Positions 7,766 through 18,367 of a stretch of 40,987 nucleotides of DNA are shown here, one piece after another (positions within the stretch are counted from its first letter, which is position 1; every line of letters begins with the position of its first letter). Made by a program: the position numbers and the translations under genes. Source of the DNA: Nemertoderma westbladi (Eukaryota > Xenacoelomorpha > Nemertodermatida > Nemertodermatidae); contig JAUCBJ010008059.1 of the NCBI GenBank assembly GCA_032718475.1, positions 1 through 40,987 of the forward strand. The letters run 5' to 3'. The notes beneath the pieces were generated by a model. The model worked only from the letters and a program-made list of their open reading frames with translations. It ran no database searches and was not told where the DNA came from.

Positions 7766-10536
7766 GTATGGTCTGGTCATAAGTACGACAGAGACACGGA
7801 AAAACAACCAAATTTACATAGGTTATAAAAAACTTATTTGCTGTAGTTTATCACGGTCACACTAATGTATAGCAGAAGAGAGAGATAACAAATAACACAA
7901 ATAATATTTATCATGCATGCATGAATGACAATAATTTAAGATAAGGTTGTATGATATGGAAGATATCCTGTGATTCTACTGAAAAAGATTATTATCGAAT
8001 CTGACTGTCAGAGTATGACATTTTTGTAGTTGATCTCTTTGTATGTGTTAGTTGGTGCCTCTTTCTTTACACTGCCTTGGGTTGTATGTAGTATGAATGC
8101 TCTATTGTATGATTGAAATTATTTAAATAGCGACAAGCCGTCTTCAGGGCGCGACCAGACATATTTACAGTTTACCGTCACCGACAATTCTAAACAAAAA
8201 GGAGATTTCATACGCCCAACAACTATCATATATAACTAGAGAGCCAGCAAGCTGGCTGGAAGGAGCCCGGGGGGAAGAATCCTAGCCAATACTAAACTAA
8301 ACAATTGTCTAAATGGTGTGATGATACATAGCTGACTTTGTGGCTTGCCCCACATAATAAAAAATGAAACTTTGCTGCCACTAACAACCGAATATTTATA
8401 AGAAAATGCCCATGATTCACAACCAGATAAATAACAAGTTAGATTTACCAGTACAGGTACGGTTACCTTTCTTTTTGAAAACCATTAGATTTAACATTTA
8501 ATAGAAGTCTAGGTCGCGGCGAAAAATAATAACGCAAATTAAACAACCATACAATCGGCCTACACACTTTTTTATTATTCGAAATAAATTCGCTAACAGA
8601 AAATATCTAAACTAATTTATTTATTTACTAATTAATCTAAACGAGAAGGTGAACAATTGTTTCTACACAATTAATTATGACGACTTTTATGGGATATGTA
8701 ATATTTACTGTTCAATAATAATTTACAATCTCCCATTCCAACACATTCCCAGAGAGTAATAATATCATCAATATAACAAACTAAGTGGATTATAATTCGA
8801 TTTCTTCAGCCAAGTCCGATAGCTATTTTTCTGAAATTTATATTGCTAATTTAATTATTTGGCATATTCTGTTTGTGGCGCAGACTATAATAATAATAAC
8901 ATTGTTGACATACAGTCTTTGAACCTTCTTTCTCAGCAGTACTTTGTGGCTCGTCCCACATAATAAAAACTGAAACTTTGCTATGACAACACACCCGGTT
9001 CTTTTAAATTTGCGTGATTTGATTTATGCTCGCACCACTATTTGTAAGAAATATTAAAACTTATCTTACAGTATGCCAATGTAGTAATGGTATTAAAATA
9101 TAATTAAATTAATTTACACTATTAATGCTTCAGCTAAAAAATCGTTTCAGCTAAAAAATCGTATGTAATAAAAAAATAAGAATATTTTTAATATGTGTAT
9201 ATGTAATATAGGTATTACTGAGACTAAGTTAGGCAGTAGGCCAGAGCGGGCTCCTTAAATACATGCAACTACTGTATTATAGTGTAGGTCAACTATAAAA
9301 CATTTTGCAATCCACAGTGAGTATCGACTGCAATAGGACACAACACACTGCTTTGTGTAACTAAAATTCATTCTCCTGATCCACCCCCTAACATAGCAGA
9401 GTGAGTAACCTTATTGTAGATATACCCTTAGGAAGCACTGGGAGAGCAATCAGCTTATGGGGTAATACATTAGAAACCAACAGCTTATGTGTGAGTAAAC
9501 ATTGACTTTCCTTATAGCCTACTAGTAAAACTTGGCAACCAATACGTTTTACTATGACTGTGTATAACATATTAAGCCATATTTCATCATGAACACCAGC
9601 TGTTATTTTACCATTGCTTTTAATTTCGCGACAAAACAATGTCAAAAAACTAAATATATCGAATACCACACATAGAATCGATCTGAAATTTTGTAACGCG
9701 ATTATGAACCTCAAAAGCAATGTACTTGCAAAATTTCATCAAAATCGCCAGGCAGGAAGTGCCTTAACCTAGATAATTATCAGTCAGTCAGTGTCAGTCA
9801 ATGTAATGTATCCTGAAGATTCTTACAGTAAGTATCCCGCTGTCAAGCGGGCTCCTAATTATTTAATCGATTTATGTTTAAAACAATTTTATACGAATTT
9901 TTTATACCAGCTAGTTTTTACGATCTATCCATGTTTTTACAATTCTGTAAATAATACTAATTGTAATCATACAGTGTTCGCGCTTTTGAAGACCTTTAGC
10001 AGTTTAACCTGCCAAAATTTATATGTCTTTTAGTTAATTAACACACCTTTAGCATACGACAATATTTTATGCTAATAAACAAAACATTAGCCGAAGCCAG
10101 CCCATGCGCGATCATTCACCCGATGGATCTACACCCGGGAGGCTGAATTCGGATGCTTAGATTTTATTATTGCAGTGTAAAGTTGCCGTGTAAGCCTACT
10201 GTATTATTCGATTGATCGCTAATATGTAATTTCTGACAGATATTATTAACTTTCGGGAAATATTAACAGTTCCTTTAGGACGTGGCGCTCTATCTATTTA
10301 AACAGAGCTAGGACTTATACTAAACGCAACGATAAGGCTTATGATTAAAGTATAAGTCGCATTCTTTAGGAAATGCTTTGTTACCAGTCACATCACACTC
10401 ACAATCATGCACACTATTCTGCCGACCGTCAGTATATTTGATCACACATAAAGAGAGCAGCAATTGACTCACGTAGGGTAGGTATTGCATTGTTGCCCAG
10501 CTACTTATGAGATAAACTACTCTACTACTACTACTA
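7766..10536. other. AT-rich non-coding DNA with scattered repeats
   Basis: I find no supported exon in this 2.8-kb stretch. It holds a dispersed motif shared with 1310-1345 (near 7807-7845) and a pair of direct repeats at about 8335-8378 and 8943-8986. The latter share CCACATAATAAAAA and TGAAACTTTGCT and lie 608 bp apart. There is also a tandem TTTCAGCTAAAAAATCG at 9127-9160. Open frames at 9388-9720 (-) and 9791-10033 (+) have no recognised domain, low-complexity neighbourhoods and no splice support. A (CTA)n run (10515-10536) ends at the Tc1/mariner-like element. Confidence 0.5.
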
Positions 10537-10589
10537 CAGTCCAGCTCACCAACAGAGTGCCATCGGATCCGATCTGAACCGATCGGATC

Positions 10590-10720
10590 CAACAGCTTCA
10601 AACACTTTCAGACAAACTCCAACAGTCCAACAACTTCAAACAGATTCAGATAGTTTCAAACAGATTCAGACAGTTTCAAACAGAATCAGACAACTTCCAA
10701 CAACCTGTCAATCACTCCAC
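10590..10720 (+). repeat. Degenerate 13-14-bp tandem array, left
   Basis: Units such as CAAACAGATTCAGA and AACTTCAAACAG repeat about nine times directly inside the left terminal repeat of the element at 10537. The same units occur at 13855-14072 in the same direction, although the terminal repeats themselves are inverted. Confidence 0.8.
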
Positions 10721-11056
10721 CCACACTCAACCGCAACCCCAACTCAACTCCCATCTTCTTGCGCGCAGATAGAATGAAAGCGTTTGAAACTACTAAAGGA
10801 ACTCCATTCATAAAGCCACAATAACGACAGAGTGGACTGGCCACTGGCGGCGCCCTTGAACATTCACACTGTAACTTAAGCTGACCTGAAGGAACAGCCC
10901 ATTAGTGAGGTCGGATTTCTCTTTATTCCTGCCGCTATCTTTGAATAACACAATAGCAGAAAGCTAACCAGTGGTCTACCCCCAATACAAGAAAGACAAG
11001 TTGGCTACCATTGAAATGAATGGGGAATGGAATTCTGTGTTCACATACTAATGTTG

Positions 11057-12249
11057 GGTGTTCGGACACTTCCCCCCCGGACACTTCCCCCCCGGACAGT
11101 TCCCCCCCGCTCAAGTAGGACACTTCCCCCCCGGACACTTCCCCCCCAGACACTTCCCCCCCGCGGACACTTCCCCCCCGACTGTTCTTAACTTCGCACA
11201 TTCGTATTTTTCATTTTGTAAGGTAAACGGACCGCTTGTATCCAGATAAGTTGTATCCAATTTTCCTTTCGTAGCTCAGAAAGTAATCTTTTGCATCCCG
11301 AGTTTACATTTTATATCCAAGTTTTATTTATGGGTTTTATCAATGCAATTACATCGTATTGTTTGCTAATCTTTAAACAATTAATTATATTAGATGACCT
11401 ATAAATTCCATGTCCATCCCCGGAATGATATACTGTTTTTATTAACTATAGAATTATAATAATTAATTGTTTTAATTATAGGTATTATTATGTAATAGTC
11501 TTCTTCAAATTGAAGCAGATGGGGATGAATATTATTGTTTCAATCAAAATTATACATCTCCAGGGTAAAATCGACATGCGTCGACCTGTATTCTGTGTTC
11601 AGCATTACATATTGATATATATATTACTATTATACATACTATATAGATATTATACACACTACATATTAAATTTCCTGGTTACTTGCAATTATGACTTGTT
11701 GAATTATATAATATTGTATTAATTTATATATTAAATTGGTTAACATTCAATACAGCTCCTACTTTAGGCTTAGTCAATTTATTATCTGATGATACAAACA
11801 TGAATTAATTATTTCAAAGTGGTCTTAAGTCTTTCACCACGGGCACTCAGGGAAATGCCGGGGTCTGGGGGCGATAACCCCCAAGAAAAGATGCGGGGGT
11901 TTGGGGGCGGCAGCCCCCAAGAAAAGAAGCGGGGGTTTGGGGGCGGCAGCCCCCAATTAAAAGAAATTAAAAGAATTAAAGGAATTAAAAGAAAAACAAA
12001 CAAAATTTTACTATAAAAATGTTTATTTTATAATTTTGAAAAACTTGTCTAGATACAACTTGTCCAATAACCATCTTTAACTTTTGTTTATTGCTTTGAT
12101 GCACCCAGATTAATTTTAACACTTTAACTGGGGGGGAAGTGTCCGGGGGGCAAGTGTCCGGGGGGGAAGTGTCCGGGGGGGAAGTGTCCTACTTGGGCGG
12201 GGGGGAAGTGTCCGGGGGGGAAGTGTCCGGGGGGGAAGTGTCCTAGATC
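11057..12249. mobile_element. Foldback/MULE-like element with 9-bp target duplication
   Basis: The left end contains five copies of (C)GGACACTTCCCCCC plus two degenerate ones (11063-11180), and the right end the complementary GGGGGGAAGTGTCC copies (12127-12246). An internal CAAGTAGGACAC on the left matches GTGTCCTACTTG on the right, so the ends are true inverted repeats. The 9-base sequence CTAATGTTG flanks both sides (11048-11056 and 12250-12258), which fits the 9-11-bp duplications of Mutator-like elements, including foldback MULEs. The outermost ~6 bases differ between the ends. No transposase frame is present; the two overlapping frames through the arrays are repeat artefacts. Confidence 0.65.
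11859..11957 (+). repeat. Three copies of a 36-bp GC-rich hairpin unit
   Basis: The unit GGGGGTTTGGGGGCGGCAGC followed by CCCCAAGAAAAGAAGC repeats at 11859, 11895 and 11931, the last truncated. Each contains GGGGGCGGCAGCCCCC, a stem-loop, and G-runs that could form a quadruplex. The array lies inside the foldback element and is very GC-rich compared with the AT-rich interior around it. Confidence 0.85.
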
Positions 12250-12258
12250 CTAATGTTG

Positions 12259-13854
12259 CTTTGCTTACTAAAGGTTGGTCTAGAGCCATACAATAGAGCT
12301 TTACGGAAATACACTTCCAAAGAGCCAAGCAGTGGCGGTATAGGTCCAAAATGCCCATGTAGAATTTCTTTGAATAAGGCTCAATTTCTTTAAGTTACAT
12401 TAATTAAAATACTGATAAATATATTTTGCTTTTCGCAGGAGGGACAGTATCCCTCTCTACAGTTAATATAGTGTACGTACATGGGTTAGTTATTTCTTGC
12501 GTTTATTTATATTTATACAGGTTTGGATATGATCTCTACTAGTTTGATTTTTGTTTTGTCAATTAATTAATTGTGCGGTTAATTTGTCAATCACAGCCTT
12601 AATTGGCTACATTGCTTATTGTATGAATGAATATAATTAGTTATTAAGACATTATTTTAATTAGTATCTGGTGTGATTAGGTCTACCTTTTACATAACAA
12701 CAGTACGTCAATGGCGGATATACTACTACTACTAAGTCGAGCGAACTCGGACAGTGGAAATGAGATCCTTCCAGGCTTCCCGATTCTCCATAGTTGTCGC
12801 AATTTCGTTTCTCCCAAGTTCAGAGATGGCGGATATACATTACATCATAATATGGCATGGCAGTCACGTGAAAACAAGGGCCTTCACATTCCCAATTCTC
12901 TATCTAATCTATTATGGTTGTGCGTAATGCTCAATACTACTTTATGATATTAATTCATTCACGTTTAACATTAACAGCCACGTTTCATCAACCCCCCCCC
13001 CCCCCCCCCCCCCGTTCCAATGTGACAAACTATCACGATATGTTGGCGTTGGGCCCCGTCCCTACGTCCACCCTCCCTTGTGAAGGGCTAGGGGGGACTT
13101 TCGACCCATCATTACTAAAGGGTAGTGATAATATTCAAAATAAGTTTTCCCATGTATACGTAATTTTATTCTTAAATAGGTACTTGTTTGTTCCTAAATT
13201 CTGCCTAAATGCTGCCTTACTCAATGTTAAATAATTTATTGTTCTCGATTATTTATTTCGTAACTAGGTAACTACAAACCAATATTATATATGGAGTTCC
13301 TTTTTCGAAGTTCGCCTTGCAGAGACTAAAGTTGCAATAACTTTTGAGTGTGTGAATGTAATTTACTCAAATAGGGTAGATGCCCGAAAAAATAGTTGGG
13401 CTAGAAGTATTACGTGCAAACCTTTTCATTTCAACACAACTAATAAAATTACCAAAAATATTTTTTTCACTCATTGTAATTATATTTACTGTTTGCTTAA
13501 TCTGTTTGTGTTTATATCTGTTTATGTGCAGTATTTAGTGCCCTACGTCAAAGAAACTAATATATTTATAGCATTATTTACATTTCTAATTAAATTAAGG
13601 AATTAAAAACGTGTTGGTGTTATTATATTCATTTATCGGAATTTATATTATAGGAATTTATTATTCGTTTATGCATTCTAGTTAATTAATTGATATATTT
13701 AACGACATAATTATGTAAATAAAAATTGTTAAATGAAACAAATCTTTATTTCGGTTTATAATTGACAATAGCACACCCTCACAATCACTTCAAATTGAGA
13801 GTTAAAGTGATTGACATTTTGTTAATGAACTACGCTTTTGTAAGGCATTGGCAA
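12259..13854. other. Non-coding interior of the Tc1/mariner-like element
   Basis: No exon is supported. Contents: a second copy of the dispersed repeat from 4537 (12728-12796), the 13-mer ATGGCGGATATAC at 12711 and 12826, a 22-base pure C tract (12992-13013), and AT-rich DNA. The short frames at 12711, 12914 and 13352 show no domain. Confidence 0.5.
12728..12796 (+). repeat. Dispersed repeat, second copy
   Basis: It matches 4537-4602 in the same direction, with shared GTCGAGCGA, GAGATCCTTCCAG and CGATTCTCCATAGT, and follows a TACTACTACTACTA run. Confidence 0.65.
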
Positions 13855-14072
13855 ATTCCAACAAATTCCTATGGCGTCAAACATCTTCAGACAACTTCAA
13901 ACAGTTTCAGACAATTTCAAACAGCTTCAGACAACTTCAAACAACTTCAGATAGCTTCCAACAACATCCAACAGAAATTTCAAACACTTTCAGACGGATT
14001 TCAGACAAATTCAGATGGGCTCCAACAGACTAAACTTGTTGGAAATATTTTCTCCAACAGAATCAAACAGTA
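13855..14072 (+). repeat. Degenerate 13-14-bp tandem array, right
   Basis: About fifteen units of the CAAACAGTTTCAGACAACTT type run up to a region rich in CCAACAGA. It is the partner of the array at 10590-10720, just inside the right terminal repeat of the Tc1/mariner-like element. Its frames encode Q/S/F-rich peptides in every register, which is expected of such a repeat and is not evidence of a gene. Confidence 0.8.
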
Positions 14073-14170
14073 CTAAATCTCCGTAGGTTAGCATTGTGCT
14101 TGTTTGAAGCTGTCGGAGTGTGTTGGATCCGATCGGATCCGATGGCACTCTGTTGGTGAGCGGGACTGTA

Positions 14171-15283
14171 GCATCGGCATGCTGCATTGCAGCTGCATTA
14201 TATGCATGCATTGCATATTACATATATTAAGAATGATGTGCCGGCTTGTCGACAAAATTGCGACGCCACAATTCCCTATCACCCATGATAGGGAATTGTG
14301 ATTTGCTTTTTTGATTTGGGATTTGCTAGATTATTCTCATCTTCAAGGCCAGTGTCCTTGAAGTTGCGTCTCAAGAAAGTCATGGGCTGTCCACCATGCT
14401 TATTCACTCCATGAGCCGCCAAAGCACAAGATTATGCACTGGCTGGTCCTCACGGCGAAAGCAATGATCCGGCAAAGCGGAGGCGGCTTTGTTCTAGTGT
14501 CAAGTTTGGTGGCACCAATGAGAGACCTCCAATGTTATATAGTGTCTATTTGGATATGTATGCATTGTACTTGACACAGTGAACCCGGCCTAGCATTTTT
14601 GTGATGTGCCATCCAGATATTTGGTGTCCTCAGCAGTTAGAGCCCAGCATGGCACTCCCATAGAGGAGTACTGGAACTACTGCTGCTCTAAATAATCGGA
14701 CCTTAAGTTTCCGATGAATTCTATGTGACTTCCAAATCCTGGAAAGCCCATTCAATGCTGCCCATGCCTTTCCCTTACGTATTCGAAGGTTCTGACTTCC
14801 GGATCCATGATCCCAGGTAACAGAAGTCATCCACATGCTCAAGCATACCATCCTTTGAGCTTATGCTCATCCGATCAGAGATTTGCTGAGGACTTTCAAA
14901 GTTAACTGTCAAAATTTTGATCTTTTTGGAGTAAATAAAAAAAACAACATTAGAAGAAACCTGTTCAAATGAGCTTAGGTGCCGTTGGGCACCTTCTAGT
15001 GATTCTGAGAGTACTCCTAAGTCATCAGCAAAGTCTAGATCAGTTAGGTACTTGGCGGGATTTCCTCGATCTCTAGTAGGTTTGAGTTACATTATCATCA
15101 CCCCATCATCATTAGGATGATCTAAGGACATCCACAATTATGAATGATGATTATGAATGATTATGAACTATTATGAGATTGGCGCAAGTGTGTCTCCTTG
15201 GAGGACGCCCCATAACACTTCAAATGGTTCTGTGTCACCGTCAACAGTAGACACAAATGTTGTCGAACCATCGTATACTGATT
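14171..15283 (-). mobile_element. RTE-like LINE, 5'-truncated and decayed (copy b)
   Basis: This is homologous along its length to 36181-37230. On the minus strand it encodes pieces of the reverse-transcriptase C-terminal part, for example GKAWAALNGLSRIWKS and RLFRAAVVPVLLYGS (14851-14630). Upstream it keeps the segment matching copy c around the SVYDGSTTFVSTVDGD region. Many small indels break the frame. Its 3' end sits directly against the TA at the right end of the element at 10537. The 5' end stops near 15283 inside the RT palm, so the endonuclease and most of RT are missing. Confidence 0.8.
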
Positions 15284-15329
15284 TGTTACTGTTACCATTG
15301 TATACTGATGAGATTAACGAAATGTTCCA

Positions 15330-15655
15330 GAGTATGGTTTATTTATTTAATAGAATAAAATATAATTCCGATTCTAAACCATGCAACATTGGAATTCACA
15401 CATCTCAGCTATTTTACGGTGAAGTTCAGATTGTGTTACATATTTGGAATCCGTGCATGGCCAGCTTTCCAGCGGTACCATCAAATCACTAAAAGTTTGA
15501 AGAATAACTGCCGTGTAACTTGTGCAATATCGCCGGAGACACTTTTTCAAACGCTTGTAGCTAAAAAAATAAAGGCAAATATAATTAATCTGACTCAACC
15601 AGCAAGGAGGAGGGAGGTGAAACTATTTTCTTTTTCAAATTTCATGCAATCAAAT
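15330..15655 (+). repeat. Dispersed repeat R (solitary copy)
   Basis: It matches 40252-40575 in the same direction. Shared landmarks, in order, are CCATGCAACATT, CATGGCCAGCTTTCCA, GAAGAATAACTGC, ATATCGC(C/T)GGAGAC, CTTGTAGCTAAA and AAATTTCATGCAATC. It lies between the LINE fragment and the candidate exon at 15714. The other four copies form the palindromic structure at 36-41 kb. Confidence 0.85.
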
Positions 15656-15713
15656 GAAGATTTCAATATTTACCATAATAGTATCATGTTTGTTCTCTGT
15701 AATATTATTCTAG

Positions 15714-15846
15714 CCTAATGAGAGAAGAAGTATCAGCTAGATATCAGCATCTACACACTCTAAACAGCGAACTTGCCAATATGTCTGGCACTTGTGAAAG
15801 GAAAATAACTTCGGTTAAGGAGAGAATTGATAAACTTAATTCGCAG
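15714..15846 (+). CDS. Candidate exon of an unidentified gene, coiled-coil-like
   Basis: An acceptor (TATTATTCTAG at 15703-15713) opens one base plus CTA and then 43 codons from an ATG at 15718, ending TTCGCAG|GTTTGT, a good donor. The peptide reads MREEVSARYQHLHTLNSELA, then SGTCERKITSVKERIDKLNS. The heptad-like spacing of V/L/I residues and the charge pattern suggest a coiled coil. Exit phase is 0, which fits the terminal exon at 18368. It may be an internal exon or one containing the start codon. The family is not recognised. Confidence 0.5.
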
Positions 15847-16004
15847 GTTTGTCTGATAAAGAACACAAGTACTAATGAGAAATACTACTCAACTAATTTC
15901 ATTAAAATATGTAATGCTTCTTCATTCAGTGCTTCAAAGTGTCCGTCCATGTAATTTAGTAATAAAAATAACAATTTGAAGGTTGTTGTTGGGGATATGG
16001 GGAA

Positions 16005-16028
16005 GGGGGGGGGGGGGGGGGGGGGGGG
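16005..16028 (+). repeat. Poly(G) tract, 24 bases
   Basis: This pure G run is one of ten G/C homopolymer tracts of at least 13 bases in this AT-rich window. It lies in the putative intron between the exons at 15714 and 16134. Confidence 0.95.
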
Positions 16029-16133
16029 TAATAACCAGTCTCTCAATTGGCAATTGAACGTCAACATAATTTATTATTGGTGTTTTCGGTGAATGAGTGG
16101 TTTCATATTATTATAACATTTTGTTGGGCACAG

Positions 16134-16218
16134 CTTTTGCAAAGTCGGCAATGACGTCCATTGTAGGGTTGAGCACAGTGACAGCTTATTACATTGACAA
16201 ATGGGAGGCCATGAGGAA
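16134..16218 (+). CDS. Candidate internal exon
   Basis: The acceptor GTTGGGCACAG is followed by 85 bases open in one frame, ending AGGAA|GTAAAT. The peptide FAKSAMTSIVGLSTVTAYYI followed by DKWEAMR looks coding: it has low redundancy, and the GC content is above that of its surroundings. Entry phase is 1 and exit phase 2, so it does not join directly to the exon at 15714 (exit phase 0) or to 18368 (entry phase 0) by the best splice sites. At least one further exon, or a different donor, would be needed. Function unknown. Confidence 0.35.
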
Positions 16219-16275
16219 GTAAATTGCGGACACACAAGGTATCAGATAATAGTATTTATAGGGCTATCTTTTACC

Positions 16276-16350
16276 TGAGCCGCTAGCTGAATGGTTAGAG
16301 CGTCAGACTTCCAACCTGGAAGTCACCAGTTCGATCCCACCTGGACGTCA
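16276..16350 (+). repeat. tRNA-like sequence (tRNA-Gly-UCC-like), probably a pseudogene or SINE
   Basis: TAGCTGAATGGTTAGAGCG forms a D-arm/box A-like segment. CTTCCAA forms a seven-base anticodon-type loop with TCC, with four of five stem pairs. GTTCGATCC matches box B. The T-stem and acceptor stem do not pair well, so a working tRNA is unlikely. It lies in intronic or intergenic DNA on the same strand as the candidate exons. Confidence 0.5.
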
Positions 16351-16423
16351 TCGCCGACTTTGTAAAATTACTGCCCAACAATAAGTTAATGTAATTTATA
16401 TAGTAGGTACTATAGTTTTAAAG

Positions 16424-16860
16424 AGTGGAAGGGTTTACTGTGGAAGATCACCCATGGTGGTGAACAGACACATTCCTTTAGGCAACAGAGTGGAAGGATT
16501 TGCTGTGGAAGATCACCCATGGTGGTGAACAGGCATTCCTTAAGGAAACATAGTGGAAGGGTTTACTGTGGTAGATCAGCCATGGTTGTGAACAGGCATT
16601 CAATTAGGAAACAGAGTGGATGGGTTTACCGGGGAAGATCACCCATAGTAGTGAACAGGCATTCCTTTAGGAAACAGAGTGGAAGTGTTTGCTGTGGAAG
16701 ATCACCCATGGTGGTGAACAGGCATTCATTTAGGAAACAGAGTCGACGGGTTTACTGTGAAAGATCACCCATGGTGGTGATCTTCCACAGTATTTATTTA
16801 GGAAACAGATTGGAAGGGTTTACTGGGGAAGATAACCCATGTTGGTGAACATGCATTCCT
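16424..16860 (+). repeat. Minisatellite, seven ~63-bp units
   Basis: Units start near 16424, 16488, 16549, 16612, 16676, 16740 and 16808. The consensus is GAGTGGAAGGGTTTACTGTG, then GAAGATCACCCATGGTGGTG, then AACAGGCATTCCTTTAGGAA with minor changes. Because 63 is a multiple of three, a 109-codon frame runs through it; I regard that as an artefact. The sixth unit contains a small internal inversion (GTGATCTTCCACAGTA). One inverted unit is at 1-56. Confidence 0.95.
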
Positions 16861-18367
16861 TGGCGTAACGATCCTAAAAGATTCTCCCATTCACTATAAT
16901 TGTTTAATTAAGCATGCAGTATATACCTCAATGTAGTATTACTAACTTACTTAGCATATACTAATTAATTATGTTAGACGTCAACTCGTCACTCTGTATT
17001 TGCATGTGCAAGGGACGGGACGTAACTATGGCAGCTTCTTGGAAATTAGATATGCGTAAGTCTAGTAAAATAATGTGGTCCAAAAATTTGTAGGTGACCT
17101 TGTCACGATCAACTTTTGTATTGTTCAATGTTCAACCATCCCCCATAGTTACTCAATAATTCATGAATATATTTGACATTTGAAAGACATACAATTTCAG
17201 AATTGTTATAAATTTGCGATGGTTTGGGAGATGATATAATTGATATAGTTATAATCTATTTAAATACCATAATTATTCTTATGCACATTTTATGAAATCA
17301 GTCTATCATATGAAATAATACTATCATTTGAGGCCAAGATACCTAACATTACCACAACAATGTAAAGATCTATTAATTTTTTAGAAATAGTTCTAAAGAA
17401 ATAGTTAGAAATAGTTAAACGCGTATTTTCACCGATAGATATATAACTGGCATCCATTTTAGGTTTACCTCAATGCAAAGGTTATTTATTTATTATTTAT
17501 TTGATTCACGAATTGATCATATTCTACGTATCGCACTTTGTGTCAATTACAACAAACAACCTTTCCCACATCTGGAAATCCAGATGCTTTAGCCTTAAAG
17601 AGATCATTGTTTTTGTTCGGGGTTGGCCCTGGATCATTGTTTTTGTTCGGGGTTGGCCCTGGGTTGGCCCTGGGTTAGAATAAAGCTCCTTTCTGCTCCG
17701 TTCCGGTAAAAATTACTTCTAGCAGTTTCACCTACACACATTCACATTCTCAATGTGCACAATAGGGTCTGAGTTGGGGACTTCCCTCGTTGCTAACGAG
17801 GAAGCAACGGGGAAGTCTCCAACTCAGACAATATTGTAATTTTGAATTAACCCCTCTAGGTCTTGTTCATTCCTTGTTGTACAAAATAACATCTGGAAAG
17901 TAAACACCTGTTGGTAAACACATGTCCGAGAAATTATCAGATAAGTAAAGCAAGCAGTCACCAACACTGAACTCAAACAACATTTAGGTTTGGCGTTTGG
18001 ATGCATGAGAACTACTGAACTGGTATGTTCTTTAGATAAATTTGGGAGTAGACTTTAGATACGGTACACTTGGTCCTCTTTTATGCCTTTTGTAAAAAGA
18101 AGCTCAAAATGTCAATTAAAAATACTAATTAAATATATATTTCAATTGGTTTCTATCATTGCTAGGCGCAAATGCAAAATACATTCCACATACAATATTA
18201 TTCCAAATACATCCATACATTCTACATTCTACAAAATACAATATAATACCTAATATTCATAAATAATACATACTTTAATTAATATATGTCTTTCATCTAG
18301 TTCTATAGCAACCTACAAAATATTATATCACATTTGTTACTTTAATTTGTAACTATATTAATATTAG
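16861..18367. other. Non-coding or intronic, with short tandem and hairpin repeats
   Basis: No firm exon. Bases 16979-17055, between an acceptor-like TTATGTTAG and a donor-like ATGC|GTAAGT, are open in two frames, but the correct one cannot be chosen. A 30-bp unit (GATCATTGTTTTTGTTCGGG...) is duplicated at 17602-17661. The hairpin at 17767 is listed separately. The rest is AT-rich, and the last bases supply the acceptor for 18368. Confidence 0.4.
17767..17829. repeat. 63-nt hairpin, ~27-bp stem
   Basis: GTCTGAGTTGGGGACTTCCC...CGTTGCT pairs with AGCAACG...GGGAAGTC-TCCAACTCAGAC, with one G/A difference and one extra T, around an 8-9-nt loop (AACGAGGA). Flanking CAATA and TATTG can extend the stem across two mismatches. 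Size and shape would suit a small MITE relic or a miRNA-type precursor. Neither is proven. Confidence 0.85.

Larger units (their letters stand above)
10537..14168. mobile_element. Tc1/mariner-like non-autonomous element with TIRs and TA flanks
   Basis: The left end (10537 onward) and the reverse complement of the right end (up to 14168) match over about 37 bases with one mismatch. Both begin CAGTCC, then GCTCACCAACAGAGTGCC, then ATCGGATCCGATC. Each end abuts TA (10535-10536 and 14169-14170), as expected for Tc1/mariner/pogo insertion, and many elements of that superfamily begin CAGT. Just inside each terminus is an array of 13-14-bp units (CAAACAGTTTCAGA-like). No transposase is present. The interior carries the separate element at 11057-12249. 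An alternative is that the two ends belong to two separate insertions. Confidence 0.6.

Noticed and set aside
11058-11249. Repeat peptides (GHFPPGHFPP) as a gene
   Set aside because: They are translations of the terminal arrays of the foldback element; the same happens on the other strand at 12116-12358.
16276-16350. Functional tRNA-Gly gene
   Set aside because: The T-stem and acceptor stem do not pair; only boxes A and B and part of the anticodon arm are tRNA-like.
16519-16848. 109-codon frame of repeated MVVNRHS-like units
   Set aside because: The 63-bp minisatellite period is a multiple of three, which keeps a frame open by chance; the unit also occurs inverted at 1-56.
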